A stretch of 64,000 nucleotides of DNA from a bacterium (GTDB lineage Bacteria > Electryoneota > Electryoneia > Electryoneales > Electryoneaceae). Each line of letters begins with the position of its first letter. Positions within the stretch are counted from its first letter, which is position 1. Below, piece by piece: positions 33,651 to 42,215 of this stretch. Location: assembly GCA_028278125.1 (NCBI GenBank), contig JANQEY010000012.1, forward strand, positions 15,424 through 79,423. Direction: 5' to 3'. The notes below the pieces were generated by a model. That model had not been told where the DNA came from. It saw only the letters and a program-made list of their open reading frames with translations, and made no database searches. The position numbers and the translations under genes were made by a program.

Positions 33651-34628
33651 ATGTTTAAAAATGCCATCTTGCTGCTCTTGATCGTTACGGTACTGGCTTC
33701 ACCTGTTTACGCGCAGGAAGAAACAAATATAATAGAAGGTCCTCTTGCAGGGATGAACTTTATCCCTGTCCCCGGTGGAGAGTTTACGATGGGATCACCA
33801 GGGGATGAAGGAGGAAGAAGCGAAAACGAAGGACCAGCCAGGACGCTGACAATCGATCCATTCTACATGATGATTACCGAGGTTACCCAGGGGCAATGGA
33901 AAGAGTTGATGGGCAGTGACATCGAGCAACTTCGCGATTCAACACATGCGAACTGGCTTATATATGGCGAAGGCAAAAATCACCCTGTTTATTATGTATC
34001 GTGGACTGATGTACACAGCTTTCTGGATTCTCTCAATATTAAGGATCCCGGGAAAAATTACCGTTTACCGACAGAGGCCGAGTGGGAATATGCCTGCCGG
34101 GCGGGAACAACAACCCGTTACTATTCCAGCGACAATGCTTCCAGCCTGGATTCCATCGCCTGGTTTAAAAGAAATTCGAAACACGAATGCCAGAAGGTAG
34201 CGCAGAAAGTCCCCAATCCTTTCGGCTTATATGATATGATTGGTAATGTCTGGGAATGGTGTGAAGACCATTGGCATATTAGCTACGAAAACGCCCCGGA
34301 TAACGGTGACGCCTGGCTGGACAGCGCGCTTGTGGCATACATGGAGCAAATTGAAGCAGAGAAGCTTGCTGCCACCGACAGCACCCTGACCGACAGCCTG
34401 GCTACCGATAGCCTGGCTACCGACACCACTGTGGTTGAAGAAGTACAACCTGAAGAGCTGGAAGAAGAAATTGACACAGAACCTGTTGTTATAAAGAGAG
34501 TAATTCGTGGCGGTTCATTCAAGAACTATCCCAAGTACCTCCGTTCGGCCTATCGTGCCGGATTTGTACAGGAAAAAAGCGATAACGCCATAGGATTCAG
34601 GATTGTTTACGATAAAAACTCTCCTTAA
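33651..34628 (+). CDS. Exported formylglycine-generating-enzyme (SUMF1) domain protein
   Basis: About 325 residues. Signal peptide 'MFKNAILLLLIVTVLASPVYAQ', then the FGE-sulfatase/SUMF1 fold: 'MNFIPVPGGEFTMGSPGDEGG', 'PVYYVSWTDVHSFLDSL', 'YRLPTEAEWEYACRAGT', 'GLYDMIGNVWEWCEDHW' and the closing 'IRGGSFKNYPKYLRSAYR'. Between the last two motifs is a 60-residue low-complexity insert rich in Thr, Asp and Ser that repeats 'TDSLA', then a Glu-rich stretch; that is unusual for the family. It ends without a T9SS domain. Most bacterial members are not sulfatase activators, so the substrate is open. It follows the esterase by 45 bases and may share its transcript. Confidence 0.88.
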   Translation: MFKNAILLLLIVTVLASPVYAQEETNIIEGPLAGMNFIPVPGGEFTMGSPGDEGGRSENEGPARTLTIDPFYMMITEVTQGQWKELMGSDIEQLRDSTHANWLIYGEGKNHPVYYVSWTDVHSFLDSLNIKDPGKNYRLPTEAEWEYACRAGTTTRYYSSDNASSLDSIAWFKRNSKHECQKVAQKVPNPFGLYDMIGNVWEWCEDHWHISYENAPDNGDAWLDSALVAYMEQIEAEKLAATDSTLTDSLATDSLATDTTVVEEVQPEELEEEIDTEPVVIKRVIRGGSFKNYPKYLRSAYRAGFVQEKSDNAIGFRIVYDKNSP

Positions 34629-34862
34629 CCCGATATAAAACCTTTAATTTTGTTCAATTGACCGGGCAGAAGAATTAGTCTCAGGTTAGGTTTCTTCTCA
34701 TTACAAATAGAAATGATTCCTGCTTGTTAAAGCAGTATATTTTTTCGTATTTTATGGTGGGGATTGGTGCTAGTGAATGTTCATGTCTATGAATACTTTG
34801 CATCTACTCTTGTATTTCTAATAATATAAAATAGTCTTTTATCGCCCTGGAGGTTTTTGACG

Positions 34863-37421
34863 ATGAAGCACGCATGTATTCTCCTAGTATGTATCGCTCT
34901 GTTTATAAGTATGATTCCTTTAGTTCAAGCGCAGGAGTTCTATACCGGCGCTTTAAAAGAGGAGATCATGCCAGCATGGATTCATCCCTCGCCATTTATA
35001 GAGTTTAATGGATCACCGGACGAACTGGACGATATGTGCGATAACTCTGAGGGCTTGCCACCGGTAGGCAACCAGAGCAGCCAGGGAAGTTGTACCGCCT
35101 GGGCAACCGCCTATTACGTCCTGACATACCTTCAGTGGCAGGAACACGGATGGGATCTGACAGATCCTGCCCATCAATGCAGCCCTGCCTTTACCTATAA
35201 TACCATTAATGGTGGAGTTGATGGTGGTTCGTATCCATCTGATGCCTTCCTGTTATTTGAAACAAGCGGTTGTGCTACGATGGAAGACATGCCGTATGAC
35301 GCAGGTGATTACACTCGATATCCGAGCGAACAGGCATTCATCAACGGGATGCCATTCCGTACGCTGGAAACCTATTCTATAAACACATACACATATTCTG
35401 GTATCCAGAACCTGAAAAACCATCTACTGAATGGAAATATCGCTGAGACAGCAATATCCGTCTGGGATAATTTCCAGAACATTGACAATTACAATTATAC
35501 CTATTGTATAAATGATGTTTATGGTGATCAGCCTGGTGGCCACGCGGTTACTGTTATCGGTTTTGACGATGATTTTGAAACTACAGACGGCACAGGCGCC
35601 TTCAGAATGGTCAATTCCTGGGGCTCAAGCTGGGGTGACGATGGGTTTTGGTGGATGTCCTATGAAGCATTTATGGATCCCTTGATTTCGTGGGGAGAAG
35701 CATTATACGCCTCCGACAGAATTGAATATGAACCAACGATGATTGCATATGCCAATATCGAGCATGGCGATCGATATTCTATAAAACCATTTATGGGTAT
35801 TGGTGATCTTGTAGATCCGGATCTTCGTCTGGAATATTATGATTTTTACATGGGTTCGCGTGCCAATGTTTCCTTCGAAGGAACATCTATGGTTCTCGAT
35901 GTTTCTGACCTGAAGATGTATGTAGACGAATATGCAGCTAATGACATCTTCCTGGAAATAGATGACAGGGAACCATCTGATGGTCATTCGGGCACACTTT
36001 CCGATTTTTATCTCTTTGACCTGGAACGGGAACATTTTGCTCTGTGGCATGAAGTACCCATGATTCTACCGGACAATAATGCATCATCCTATGCTGAACT
36101 GGTATTGTATTATTCAGCTACTCCGCCGGATAACCTTTCAGCTTCTATTGACCTCTCTACCGGTTACGCGAGCCTTGCATGGGACGCGCCAACTGAGCTG
36201 GATGATTTTATCGAGTACGTGATTTATCGCGATGGAATAGAGATTGGCACTTCAAACCAAGTCGTATATACCGATGAATTACCGGAGTTCGGTATCTACA
36301 GCTACGAAATATTAACACGCTGGGATGAATGTTCATCGTGGCTTACTGATCCTCAAGCTGTTAATTGGATAGAACCCGTTTCACCACGATTCTCACGTAT
36401 CTCAACCCTTGATGAAGAAGGTCATTTTACTTTCACATGGGATCAGTTGCGTGATTATGACCTGTTTTATGATGATGGTACTTTTGAGGCGCCGCTTAGC
36501 CCATCCGGCGATGCCCCACCCGGAATCTCCATAGCTCAAAAATTCACCGCTCCTGAAGATGGACAGGTCCTCAGCATCGGTGCGTATTTTATGGAAACTA
36601 ACCCTGATATGAACGGATGTATCCAGTTCGTTCTCCTTGAAGCCGGTAACAATGACCTTCCCGGTGAGGTGTTCTTCGAGTCGGAGTTGATCTGCCCAGG
36701 GCAAGACGGCTGGCTGTGGCATGATTTTGAAGACGAACGCTTAAATTGCCAATTGGAAGAAGATTTCTGGGTTGGAATCCGCTGGCAGGATCCCGGGCTT
36801 GTACGCCTTGGCCTTGACCAGGATGGCGAAGTCTACCACAGTAAAGCATTGTCGATAAATGGTGTCAACTGGATTAACATGGTCACAGTTGGCAATGCCA
36901 TGATCCGGACAAAGTTTGGAAACGAGGAACGTGTAAATGATTGGACTGGTCTCCTTGGATTCAGTCTCTATCTTAATGATGAATTAATTGGTCAAATATC
37001 CTCGGATAATCATATAATCTCAGGTTCATTACCTGAACACGGACTTTATGAACTCAGGGTTGATGCCAACTATCTCCAAGGTACCTGGATTGGATCCCCA
37101 TTTGTATTTGAATGGGATGGTCAATTACTGGATGTAGATAAGAATGAGATTCCCCTTACCTGGAAGATCGGCAAGGCTTACCCCAATCCATTTAACCCAT
37201 CAGCATCTATCGAGGTTGAACTGCAGAAACGAGCTTTCCTGGAGAGTTTTGTCTATAACATTATGGGACAACAAGTTGCTGTTCTCGCCAACGATCATTT
37301 TTCGCAGGGAACTCATCGCCTGAATTTCAATGCTTCTCACTTATCCAGTGGAGTATACTTTATCCGTACAAGTATTACGGGTTATCTTACGGACACGCAA
37401 AAAGTAATGCTGGTAAGGTAA
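34863..37421 (+). CDS. Secreted papain-like (C1) cysteine protease with T9SS sorting domain
   Basis: About 852 residues. Signal peptide to about residue 22; then a C1-type domain without a usual propeptide: Cys77 in 'NQSSQGSCTAWATAYYV', His227 in 'GGHAVTVIGFDDDF' and Asn251 in 'MVNSWGSSWGDDGFWWMSY'. The middle consists of a lectin-like and fibronectin-like beta domains ('ATPPDNLSASIDLSTGYASL'). The T9SS domain is 'YPNPFNPSASI' to 'KVMLVR'. ATG 34863 has TGGAGG nine bases upstream, so the TTG at 34857 is rejected. The triad is complete; it should be an active extracellular peptidase. Confidence 0.9.
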   Translation: MKHACILLVCIALFISMIPLVQAQEFYTGALKEEIMPAWIHPSPFIEFNGSPDELDDMCDNSEGLPPVGNQSSQGSCTAWATAYYVLTYLQWQEHGWDLTDPAHQCSPAFTYNTINGGVDGGSYPSDAFLLFETSGCATMEDMPYDAGDYTRYPSEQAFINGMPFRTLETYSINTYTYSGIQNLKNHLLNGNIAETAISVWDNFQNIDNYNYTYCINDVYGDQPGGHAVTVIGFDDDFETTDGTGAFRMVNSWGSSWGDDGFWWMSYEAFMDPLISWGEALYASDRIEYEPTMIAYANIEHGDRYSIKPFMGIGDLVDPDLRLEYYDFYMGSRANVSFEGTSMVLDVSDLKMYVDEYAANDIFLEIDDREPSDGHSGTLSDFYLFDLEREHFALWHEVPMILPDNNASSYAELVLYYSATPPDNLSASIDLSTGYASLAWDAPTELDDFIEYVIYRDGIEIGTSNQVVYTDELPEFGIYSYEILTRWDECSSWLTDPQAVNWIEPVSPRFSRISTLDEEGHFTFTWDQLRDYDLFYDDGTFEAPLSPSGDAPPGISIAQKFTAPEDGQVLSIGAYFMETNPDMNGCIQFVLLEAGNNDLPGEVFFESELICPGQDGWLWHDFEDERLNCQLEEDFWVGIRWQDPGLVRLGLDQDGEVYHSKALSINGVNWINMVTVGNAMIRTKFGNEERVNDWTGLLGFSLYLNDELIGQISSDNHIISGSLPEHGLYELRVDANYLQGTWIGSPFVFEWDGQLLDVDKNEIPLTWKIGKAYPNPFNPSASIEVELQKRAFLESFVYNIMGQQVAVLANDHFSQGTHRLNFNASHLSSGVYFIRTSITGYLTDTQKVMLVR

Positions 37422-37515
37422 TGAGAGATTTCTGTTTTATAACCTGACGGCTGTTTTGAGAAAACAAATGGTGCTGTATTGTAACTGAATGCGAAGATTT
37501 ATTTCTTATACAAAC

Positions 37516-37548
37516 GAGAAGAAGAGGTGCTCAAGCACCTCTTCTTTC
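37516..37548 (+). terminator. Rho-independent terminator of the C1 protease gene
   Basis: GAGAAGAAGAGGTGC, TCAA loop, GCACCTCTTCTTTC followed by T-rich sequence, about 95 bases after the stop codon. Confidence 0.8.
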
Positions 37549-37652
37549 TTATTTATGCTCACTTTTATGGCCGCTGCTGATCAGTTCTCATGGACAACTT
37601 ATATACCCAAACTTCTCAGAACTGCATCTTCAGCTAAACAATCAGATTTTAA

Positions 37653-38054
37653 CTATTGTCCGCCATTTCTTTCCATAAATATCGGTAAACGGGCTTTTCT
37701 TTCGTTTTTAGCTCGCGATGTTCCTATAAGGCCAGGAAAAAACGGACCCGGTTCACCATCAAAAGGTTGCGGTTCGATACGGTCAATTTCATTCATCGGT
37801 TCGTTTATCGTATCGTAGTAAGGGATCACTATCGGGATATAATGCTCCCGTTCGTGCGCACCTTCGAACTCAAATCTATCTTCAATCCATATGGATCCAT
37901 CTTCATAGTTCCGCTCTCCAATAATCATTGTGGGCGGTCCCGGTACAGGCTCTCCGTCAAACGGCTGGATTACTTTGCGGGCAAATACTGTGGTTGAGAC
38001 AAGCAGTACCAGTACTAAAACTAACGCTAACTGTGCAAGTGTATGGCTTTTCAT
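37653..38054 (-). CDS. Small secreted protein of unknown function (133 residues)
   Basis: Not recognised. A clear signal peptide (MKSHTLAQLALVLVLVLLVS, cut near 'VFA') leaves a mature chain of about 108 residues. It is Pro/Glu/Asp-rich and holds an internal repeat: 'QPFDGEPVPGPP' near its start and 'QPFDGEPGPFFPG' near its end, flanking a central acidic segment. No cysteine and no T9SS domain. AGGAGGAC precedes the ATG. It lies beside the receiver-PAS kinase-like gene, convergent with the C1 protease. Composition is of a soluble or surface-exposed short protein; no catalytic motif. Confidence 0.72.
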   Translation of the reverse strand: MKSHTLAQLALVLVLVLLVSTTVFARKVIQPFDGEPVPGPPTMIIGERNYEDGSIWIEDRFEFEGAHEREHYIPIVIPYYDTINEPMNEIDRIEPQPFDGEPGPFFPGLIGTSRAKNERKARLPIFMERNGGQ

Positions 38055-38337
38055 AATGTCCTCCTGGTATGTGTATGATATACGAAGCGTATGTCTTTAT
38101 TAAATATTAGCAACTGGTGTGCCATAATAGCATTAATTCGCAGGAAGACATTCTAAGGTGTTTATTATTAACAAACAAACTCGTCGGTATTGACTCTATT
38201 CTGTCCTGGAAAATAGAATAAACGATTGTTAAATCTCCAATTTGCTACATGGAAGTAGCGATACGGGACTACTTCGAACAGAGATTTTGGAAAGAGACAA
38301 ATGACTGAATGAGGAGATTAATCTGTTGGTTCAGGTC

Positions 38338-39420
38338 CTAGTTTTTGGAGTGTTTTTTGGATTCATCGAGGTCAAGCATTTCCAACCCGAGAACGTAAGG
38401 GGTGGTTTCAATCTTTGTTATGGACAACAGTTGGTTTACCAGGCTGTTGACTCTTTCAACAAGTCTTGGAATCTGGCTGGTATGATCAACTATCTGTTCC
38501 ACTTTTTGCTCTTCACGCTGGGAAAGTTCTGCTATAAGCTGAAGCGCGAATAACGGCTGCCTGAACTCATGGGCAACAGAACGAGCAAGTTTCTGCGTGG
38601 TTTCAAGATTCTTTTGTTCACGTAATGCTTCTTCGGCACGTTTCATTTCAGTAATGTCCCGGAAAATGGCATACGAGCATCGTTTTCCTTCTGAATCGCA
38701 ATCTGAGGAAGTGACTGTCACGAGGATATCTCTTCTTTCCCTGTCTGGACGGACAATCACAAGCTCGTATGAGTCTTTATCACCATCCTGGCGGGATTTG
38801 GAATGTTCTTTAACCATTTCGAATTCTTTTTTCGTGATAAATTCGGAAAGGTTTTTGCCTTGCAGTTTTTTATAGCTTACCCCAAATATTTCTGCTGTTG
38901 CCGGATTGCAGATTACTATATTTTCGTCCTGATCAAGCTGGACTATTCCTTCGCCCTGGTTGTTGACCAGCAACCTGAATCTCTCTTCGTTGTTGTTTTT
39001 ACCCGGTTTTGCTTTAACAGAGGATCTTTTATTCTTGACAATGTTCTTTAGAACAATTTTATGAATTATTGAGGTGCTGCCTTCACCTTTTAAGACGTAA
39101 TCCTCTGCCCCGTTTTCTATGTAATTAATCGCTTCTTTTTCGTCATTTTCGGGCGATAGAATAACAACCGGGCAATTTAATTGATCTTTTAAACCTTGGA
39201 GGAGGTCCATTCCGGTTCCATCTTCCTGGTCGCGTTCAACCACCAGGAGATCCGGAATGTCTTTGGAGAGGATGTTCTTCGCGTTCTCGATACTTTTTGA
39301 GCGCGATAGATGAACTGAAATACCGGCTTTTTCCAACTCCCTGCGAATCTGACCGGCATGCCATTTGTCGATACCTACAAATAAAATACGTTGTGCGTTT
39401 GTATTCTTCCTACCAGGCAT
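38338..39420 (-). CDS. Receiver-like + PAS + DHp protein lacking an ATPase domain
   Basis: 360 residues. Residues 10-125 form a degenerate receiver: the acidic pair is gone ('ILFVGIDKW'), the phospho-Asp position is Glu62 in 'LLVVERDQEDG', but Lys111 is kept. Residues 145-260 are a PAS domain ('EGIVQLDQDENIVICNPATAEIFG'). From 275 comes a histidine-kinase dimerisation helix with His284 ('ARSVAHEFRQPL'). The chain ends after the second DHp helix, with no N, G1 or G2 box. It may be a phosphotransfer or regulatory partner of another kinase; a truncation by assembly is unlikely as a normal stop follows. Confidence 0.87.
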   Translation of the reverse strand: MPGRKNTNAQRILFVGIDKWHAGQIRRELEKAGISVHLSRSKSIENAKNILSKDIPDLLVVERDQEDGTGMDLLQGLKDQLNCPVVILSPENDEKEAINYIENGAEDYVLKGEGSTSIIHKIVLKNIVKNKRSSVKAKPGKNNNEERFRLLVNNQGEGIVQLDQDENIVICNPATAEIFGVSYKKLQGKNLSEFITKKEFEMVKEHSKSRQDGDKDSYELVIVRPDRERRDILVTVTSSDCDSEGKRCSYAIFRDITEMKRAEEALREQKNLETTQKLARSVAHEFRQPLFALQLIAELSQREEQKVEQIVDHTSQIPRLVERVNSLVNQLLSITKIETTPYVLGLEMLDLDESKKHSKN

Positions 39421-39660
39421 CTTTTTTATCCACCATTTTAGCTATATAACGTGCTTCAGCTCTCATTAATATATTATATATCAATTATTTATGAGCCATT
39501 CTGATTTAACCTGAACATCCGATCACGTATATGAGAACAATCTGATGCTGCTGGAAGGTATGGTTAAATGATTACATGATATGTGAACTGAGTCACTTTC
39601 CAGGTAAAAATGCGACTCAGCAACTAGGTTGGATAAAGAATATTAGTCAATAATTAAGTA

Positions 39661-39690
39661 AAAAAAAGCCCGGCTGATGCCGGGCATATT
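39661..39690 (-). terminator. Terminator of the 112-residue secreted protein gene
   Basis: On the minus strand ATGCCCGGC, ATCA, GCCGGGC and a run of seven T. About 110 bases beyond the stop codon at 39792, which leaves a long structured 3' region. Confidence 0.85.
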
Positions 39691-39705
39691 TATAAAGGGG
39701 TTGAA

Positions 39706-39760
39706 TTGCGGAATCTGGAGGGGATAGTGGTGCCGTGGTGTGGTGTGGGGAATTCCGCAA
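39706..39760. other. Long-loop inverted repeat enclosing a G-rich stretch
   Basis: TTGCGGAAT at 39706-39714 and ATTCCGCAA at 39752-39760, a perfect 9-bp stem. The 37-base loop is G/T-rich on the plus strand with repeated GG and GGGG runs (GGAGGGG, GTGG, GTGG, GTGGGG). It falls within the 3' untranslated region of the minus-strand gene ending at 39792. Beyond this and the terminator, the 39421-39791 gap holds nothing I can name. Confidence 0.55.
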
Positions 39761-39791
39761 CCGCCCCCTCATATAAAAATTCTATCTCATA

Positions 39792-40130
39792 TCATTTCAC
39801 CTTGTTGCAGTGATCGTAACCGGAAACTTCAGGTCCCAAATAAATACCTTCTTCAGAATACAGTCTCGGAAAAATCAGGTTTCCTATCTTTGGTGATTGT
39901 ACATCTTCAGGATCCCAGTAGAGTTCCGGTAACGGTTCGTTGCCAACGATAAATGGACTCACACAATATTCATGATGCTTTTCATAGTCCGGTCCACCAT
40001 CGCCTGTATCATGTACTACCATCGGAATTGGCCGGTAATAATTCTGGTTATCGTTTTTAGCGAAAGCACTTGTAGAAATAATCAAGGTAAGTAGAACAGC
40101 AAATATGATTAGTAATCTAATAGTTTTCAT
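39792..40130 (-). CDS. Small secreted protein of unknown function (112 residues)
   Basis: Not recognised. Signal peptide 'MKTIRLLIIFAVLLTLIIS' with cleavage near 'AFA', leaving about 88 residues that are Pro/Tyr-rich: 'YYRPIPMVVHDTGDGGPDYE', 'NEPLPELYWDPEDVQSPK', 'NLIFPRLYSEEG'. There are two cysteines, one in the middle ('HEYCVSP') and one near the C-terminus ('YDHCNKVK'), possibly a disulphide. No T9SS domain. AGGAGGGCAGGAAG precedes the ATG. A single-gene unit with a structured 3' end. Similar in size and style to the protein at 37653 but without shared sequence. Confidence 0.7.
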   Translation of the reverse strand: MKTIRLLIIFAVLLTLIISTSAFAKNDNQNYYRPIPMVVHDTGDGGPDYEKHHEYCVSPFIVGNEPLPELYWDPEDVQSPKIGNLIFPRLYSEEGIYLGPEVSGYDHCNKVK

Positions 40131-40415
40131 CTTCCTGCCCTCCTGTTAATTAAGCCAAAATTCAGCTTCAGCAAGTTAAAAGGCAAGCAGTGTGCCAGAA
40201 TGAGTAACGAGGATTTACAGCAATCTTATGGGATTTATAACTAACAGTTTAGGTGAGTGGAGTCGAGGAGTTTTCGCCTTACAGATCGTTAAATCTTCAG
40301 AAAAATCATAGTTACAACAGGCGCAATGCTACACAAAAACTGCGAAAATCGTAGCAATATGCTACAAACTATCAGAGCAGACAGGGTGATATTGTTTGTC
40401 CAGGATCGGACAGGG

Positions 40416-42215
40416 TTATTTGGTGAGATCAACCCAGACCGAATACGGCTGATCATTGGGCTTTATTTCCAGTATTTCAATATGTTCTGCGTAGGCAGGA
40501 TGTATAAAATGAATCTCATGCCGTCCAAACGGAAGGTAGATTGGACTGCTGATGGGTGTTTTACCGATAGATTCACCATTAAGAATTACTTCTGCCCAGG
40601 GGTTTGCCGCTATGGATTCAATTTCACCAACCAGGGACATCAGCTCAACATAATCTCGCAGGGTATCGCCCTGCGGGATATAAAACGAACGGGTAACAGG
40701 CGGTAAATTCATCGTCGGATTATCCAGCCTGAGTTCTACTATTCCTGCCGGTAACCTTACCGGTCGGTTATATGGTGTCTGTGCGACAAAACGGTTTTCA
40801 TGGTAGATGTTTGCCCAGGGATCAACATGGAGCATGATATACCCGAACTCTTGTACCGTTTCGTTATCCACCGGGCTTTCATCAATATCATTATATGCAA
40901 GTTCATTCTCCGGGTCTGACGGTTGAATGTCTGATTCATCAAATTCGTCTGTAGTCATTTCTTCAGACTGGTTCTCTACGACTGCCGGAATCCTTTCGAT
41001 GTTATTCTCCGGCACAGGTTCCTGCTGTTCATTTTCTTCTGCAAAACCATCTTTTACAGGTTCAATTTCACTGCTGTTATTCGCAGTGTCTAGAGGTGTG
41101 TCAGCTAAACTGTCGGCTTCAGACGCTATGACCATTTGAGCAGACGTATCTGATAGAATTTCAGTGTCTGTCTGGTAGGGATGCTTGTTATCATCAAACG
41201 CTCCGGAATTTATCAATACAAATACAACTACGACAGAAACGAGCATCAGCGCCCAGGCACTATATAAAAGCCACCTGGAGGGTCTCGCCTTTTTAGTTGG
41301 TATAATGGTCGTTGTGCTGGGTTTAACCGTCACTTCACCGTTTGCTGCAACCGGATCACCATTTAAGTCTTCTGGTGATGCAATGTCTATCCATCCCCTG
41401 CGAACACCGTGTTTTTCTGCAAGAGTTTTAAACTGGTCTAATACCTCCCGTGTGTCCTGTGGACGTTTCTCCGGCTTTTTCTCCATCAACCAGAAGAGCA
41501 ACTTCTGCAATTCCTGGCTTGCACCTTCGAGGGCATCGGGTCTAACACTCATCACACGGTTAAGCACCTGCGAAATGTTTTCAGCGTTAAATGGATTTAT
41601 CCCGGTAATCAACTCGTACAATGTTACTCCTACAGCATAGAGGTCGCAGCGGAAATCCGCAGGCTGTCCCGCCACAACTTCAGGAGCGATATAGGCAGGA
41701 GTCCCGATTACCGTGCCCTGCATTGTCACTGAAGGCGCACCTTCAAACTGTGCGAGGCCAAAATCGGTGATCTTTATATATCCACTCTGGCTAATGAGGA
41801 GATTGTTCGGTTTTATGTCCCTGTGAATAATTCCGGCATTGTGAGCGACTTCCAGCCCTTCAAGAATATCGATGGCAATTGCCAGGATTTCTGTCTCGTT
41901 AAACTGCCCCTTGTCCCTCAACTTTTCTGCAAGTGAACCGCCGGAAATCCATTCAACAACCAGGTGTACGGATTTTCCCGTCGCCTGATAATCATAAATG
42001 TGGACTATATTTTTATGTTTGATCCTGGCGAGGGAACGTGCTTCACGTTCAAAACGGGCGAGAATATCCGTATCGTCAACTAACTGGGGATGAAGACGCT
42101 TGATCAGGACTCTTCTGTCCAGGGAAGGTTGATAACCCTCGTATACTGAAGCGATTGAAGATCTCGAGAGTTCTCGAACAATCTCGTAATCGCCTATTTT
42201 TCTGATTTCTTCCAC
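40416..42215 (-). CDS. Membrane Ser/Thr protein kinase with PEGA-like extracellular tail
   Basis: 599 residues. Residues 9-275 are a Hanks-type kinase: Lys39 in 'VLIKRL', catalytic Asp133 in 'HRDIKPNN', Asp151 in 'ITDFGLA' and 'GTPAYIAPEV'. The glycine-rich loop is replaced by 'LSRSSIASVYEG'. A membrane segment ('WLLYSAWALMLVSVVVVFVLI') leads to an acidic linker and a C-terminal PEGA-type region ('GYIMLHVDPWANIYHENRFV', 'NPWAEVILNGESIGKTP'). GTG start at 42215, overlapping the sigma54-activator gene by 22 bases, so the two are coupled. It probably phosphorylates that activator or other cytoplasmic targets in response to an envelope signal. Confidence 0.9.
   Translation of the reverse strand: MEEIRKIGDYEIVRELSRSSIASVYEGYQPSLDRRVLIKRLHPQLVDDTDILARFEREARSLARIKHKNIVHIYDYQATGKSVHLVVEWISGGSLAEKLRDKGQFNETEILAIAIDILEGLEVAHNAGIIHRDIKPNNLLISQSGYIKITDFGLAQFEGAPSVTMQGTVIGTPAYIAPEVVAGQPADFRCDLYAVGVTLYELITGINPFNAENISQVLNRVMSVRPDALEGASQELQKLLFWLMEKKPEKRPQDTREVLDQFKTLAEKHGVRRGWIDIASPEDLNGDPVAANGEVTVKPSTTTIIPTKKARPSRWLLYSAWALMLVSVVVVFVLINSGAFDDNKHPYQTDTEILSDTSAQMVIASEADSLADTPLDTANNSSEIEPVKDGFAEENEQQEPVPENNIERIPAVVENQSEEMTTDEFDESDIQPSDPENELAYNDIDESPVDNETVQEFGYIMLHVDPWANIYHENRFVAQTPYNRPVRLPAGIVELRLDNPTMNLPPVTRSFYIPQGDTLRDYVELMSLVGEIESIAANPWAEVILNGESIGKTPISSPIYLPFGRHEIHFIHPAYAEHIEILEIKPNDQPYSVWVDLTK

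Noticed and set aside
32144..34862. Sulfotransferase, esterase and formylglycine-enzyme genes as a sulfated-polymer pathway
   Set aside because: No sulfatase or glycosyltransferase is present, and the genes have separate leaders. The association is only adjacency.
40326..40706. A 126-codon plus-strand open frame near the kinase end
   Set aside because: Most of it is antisense to the PEGA-like region of the kinase, with no ribosome site or recognisable product.
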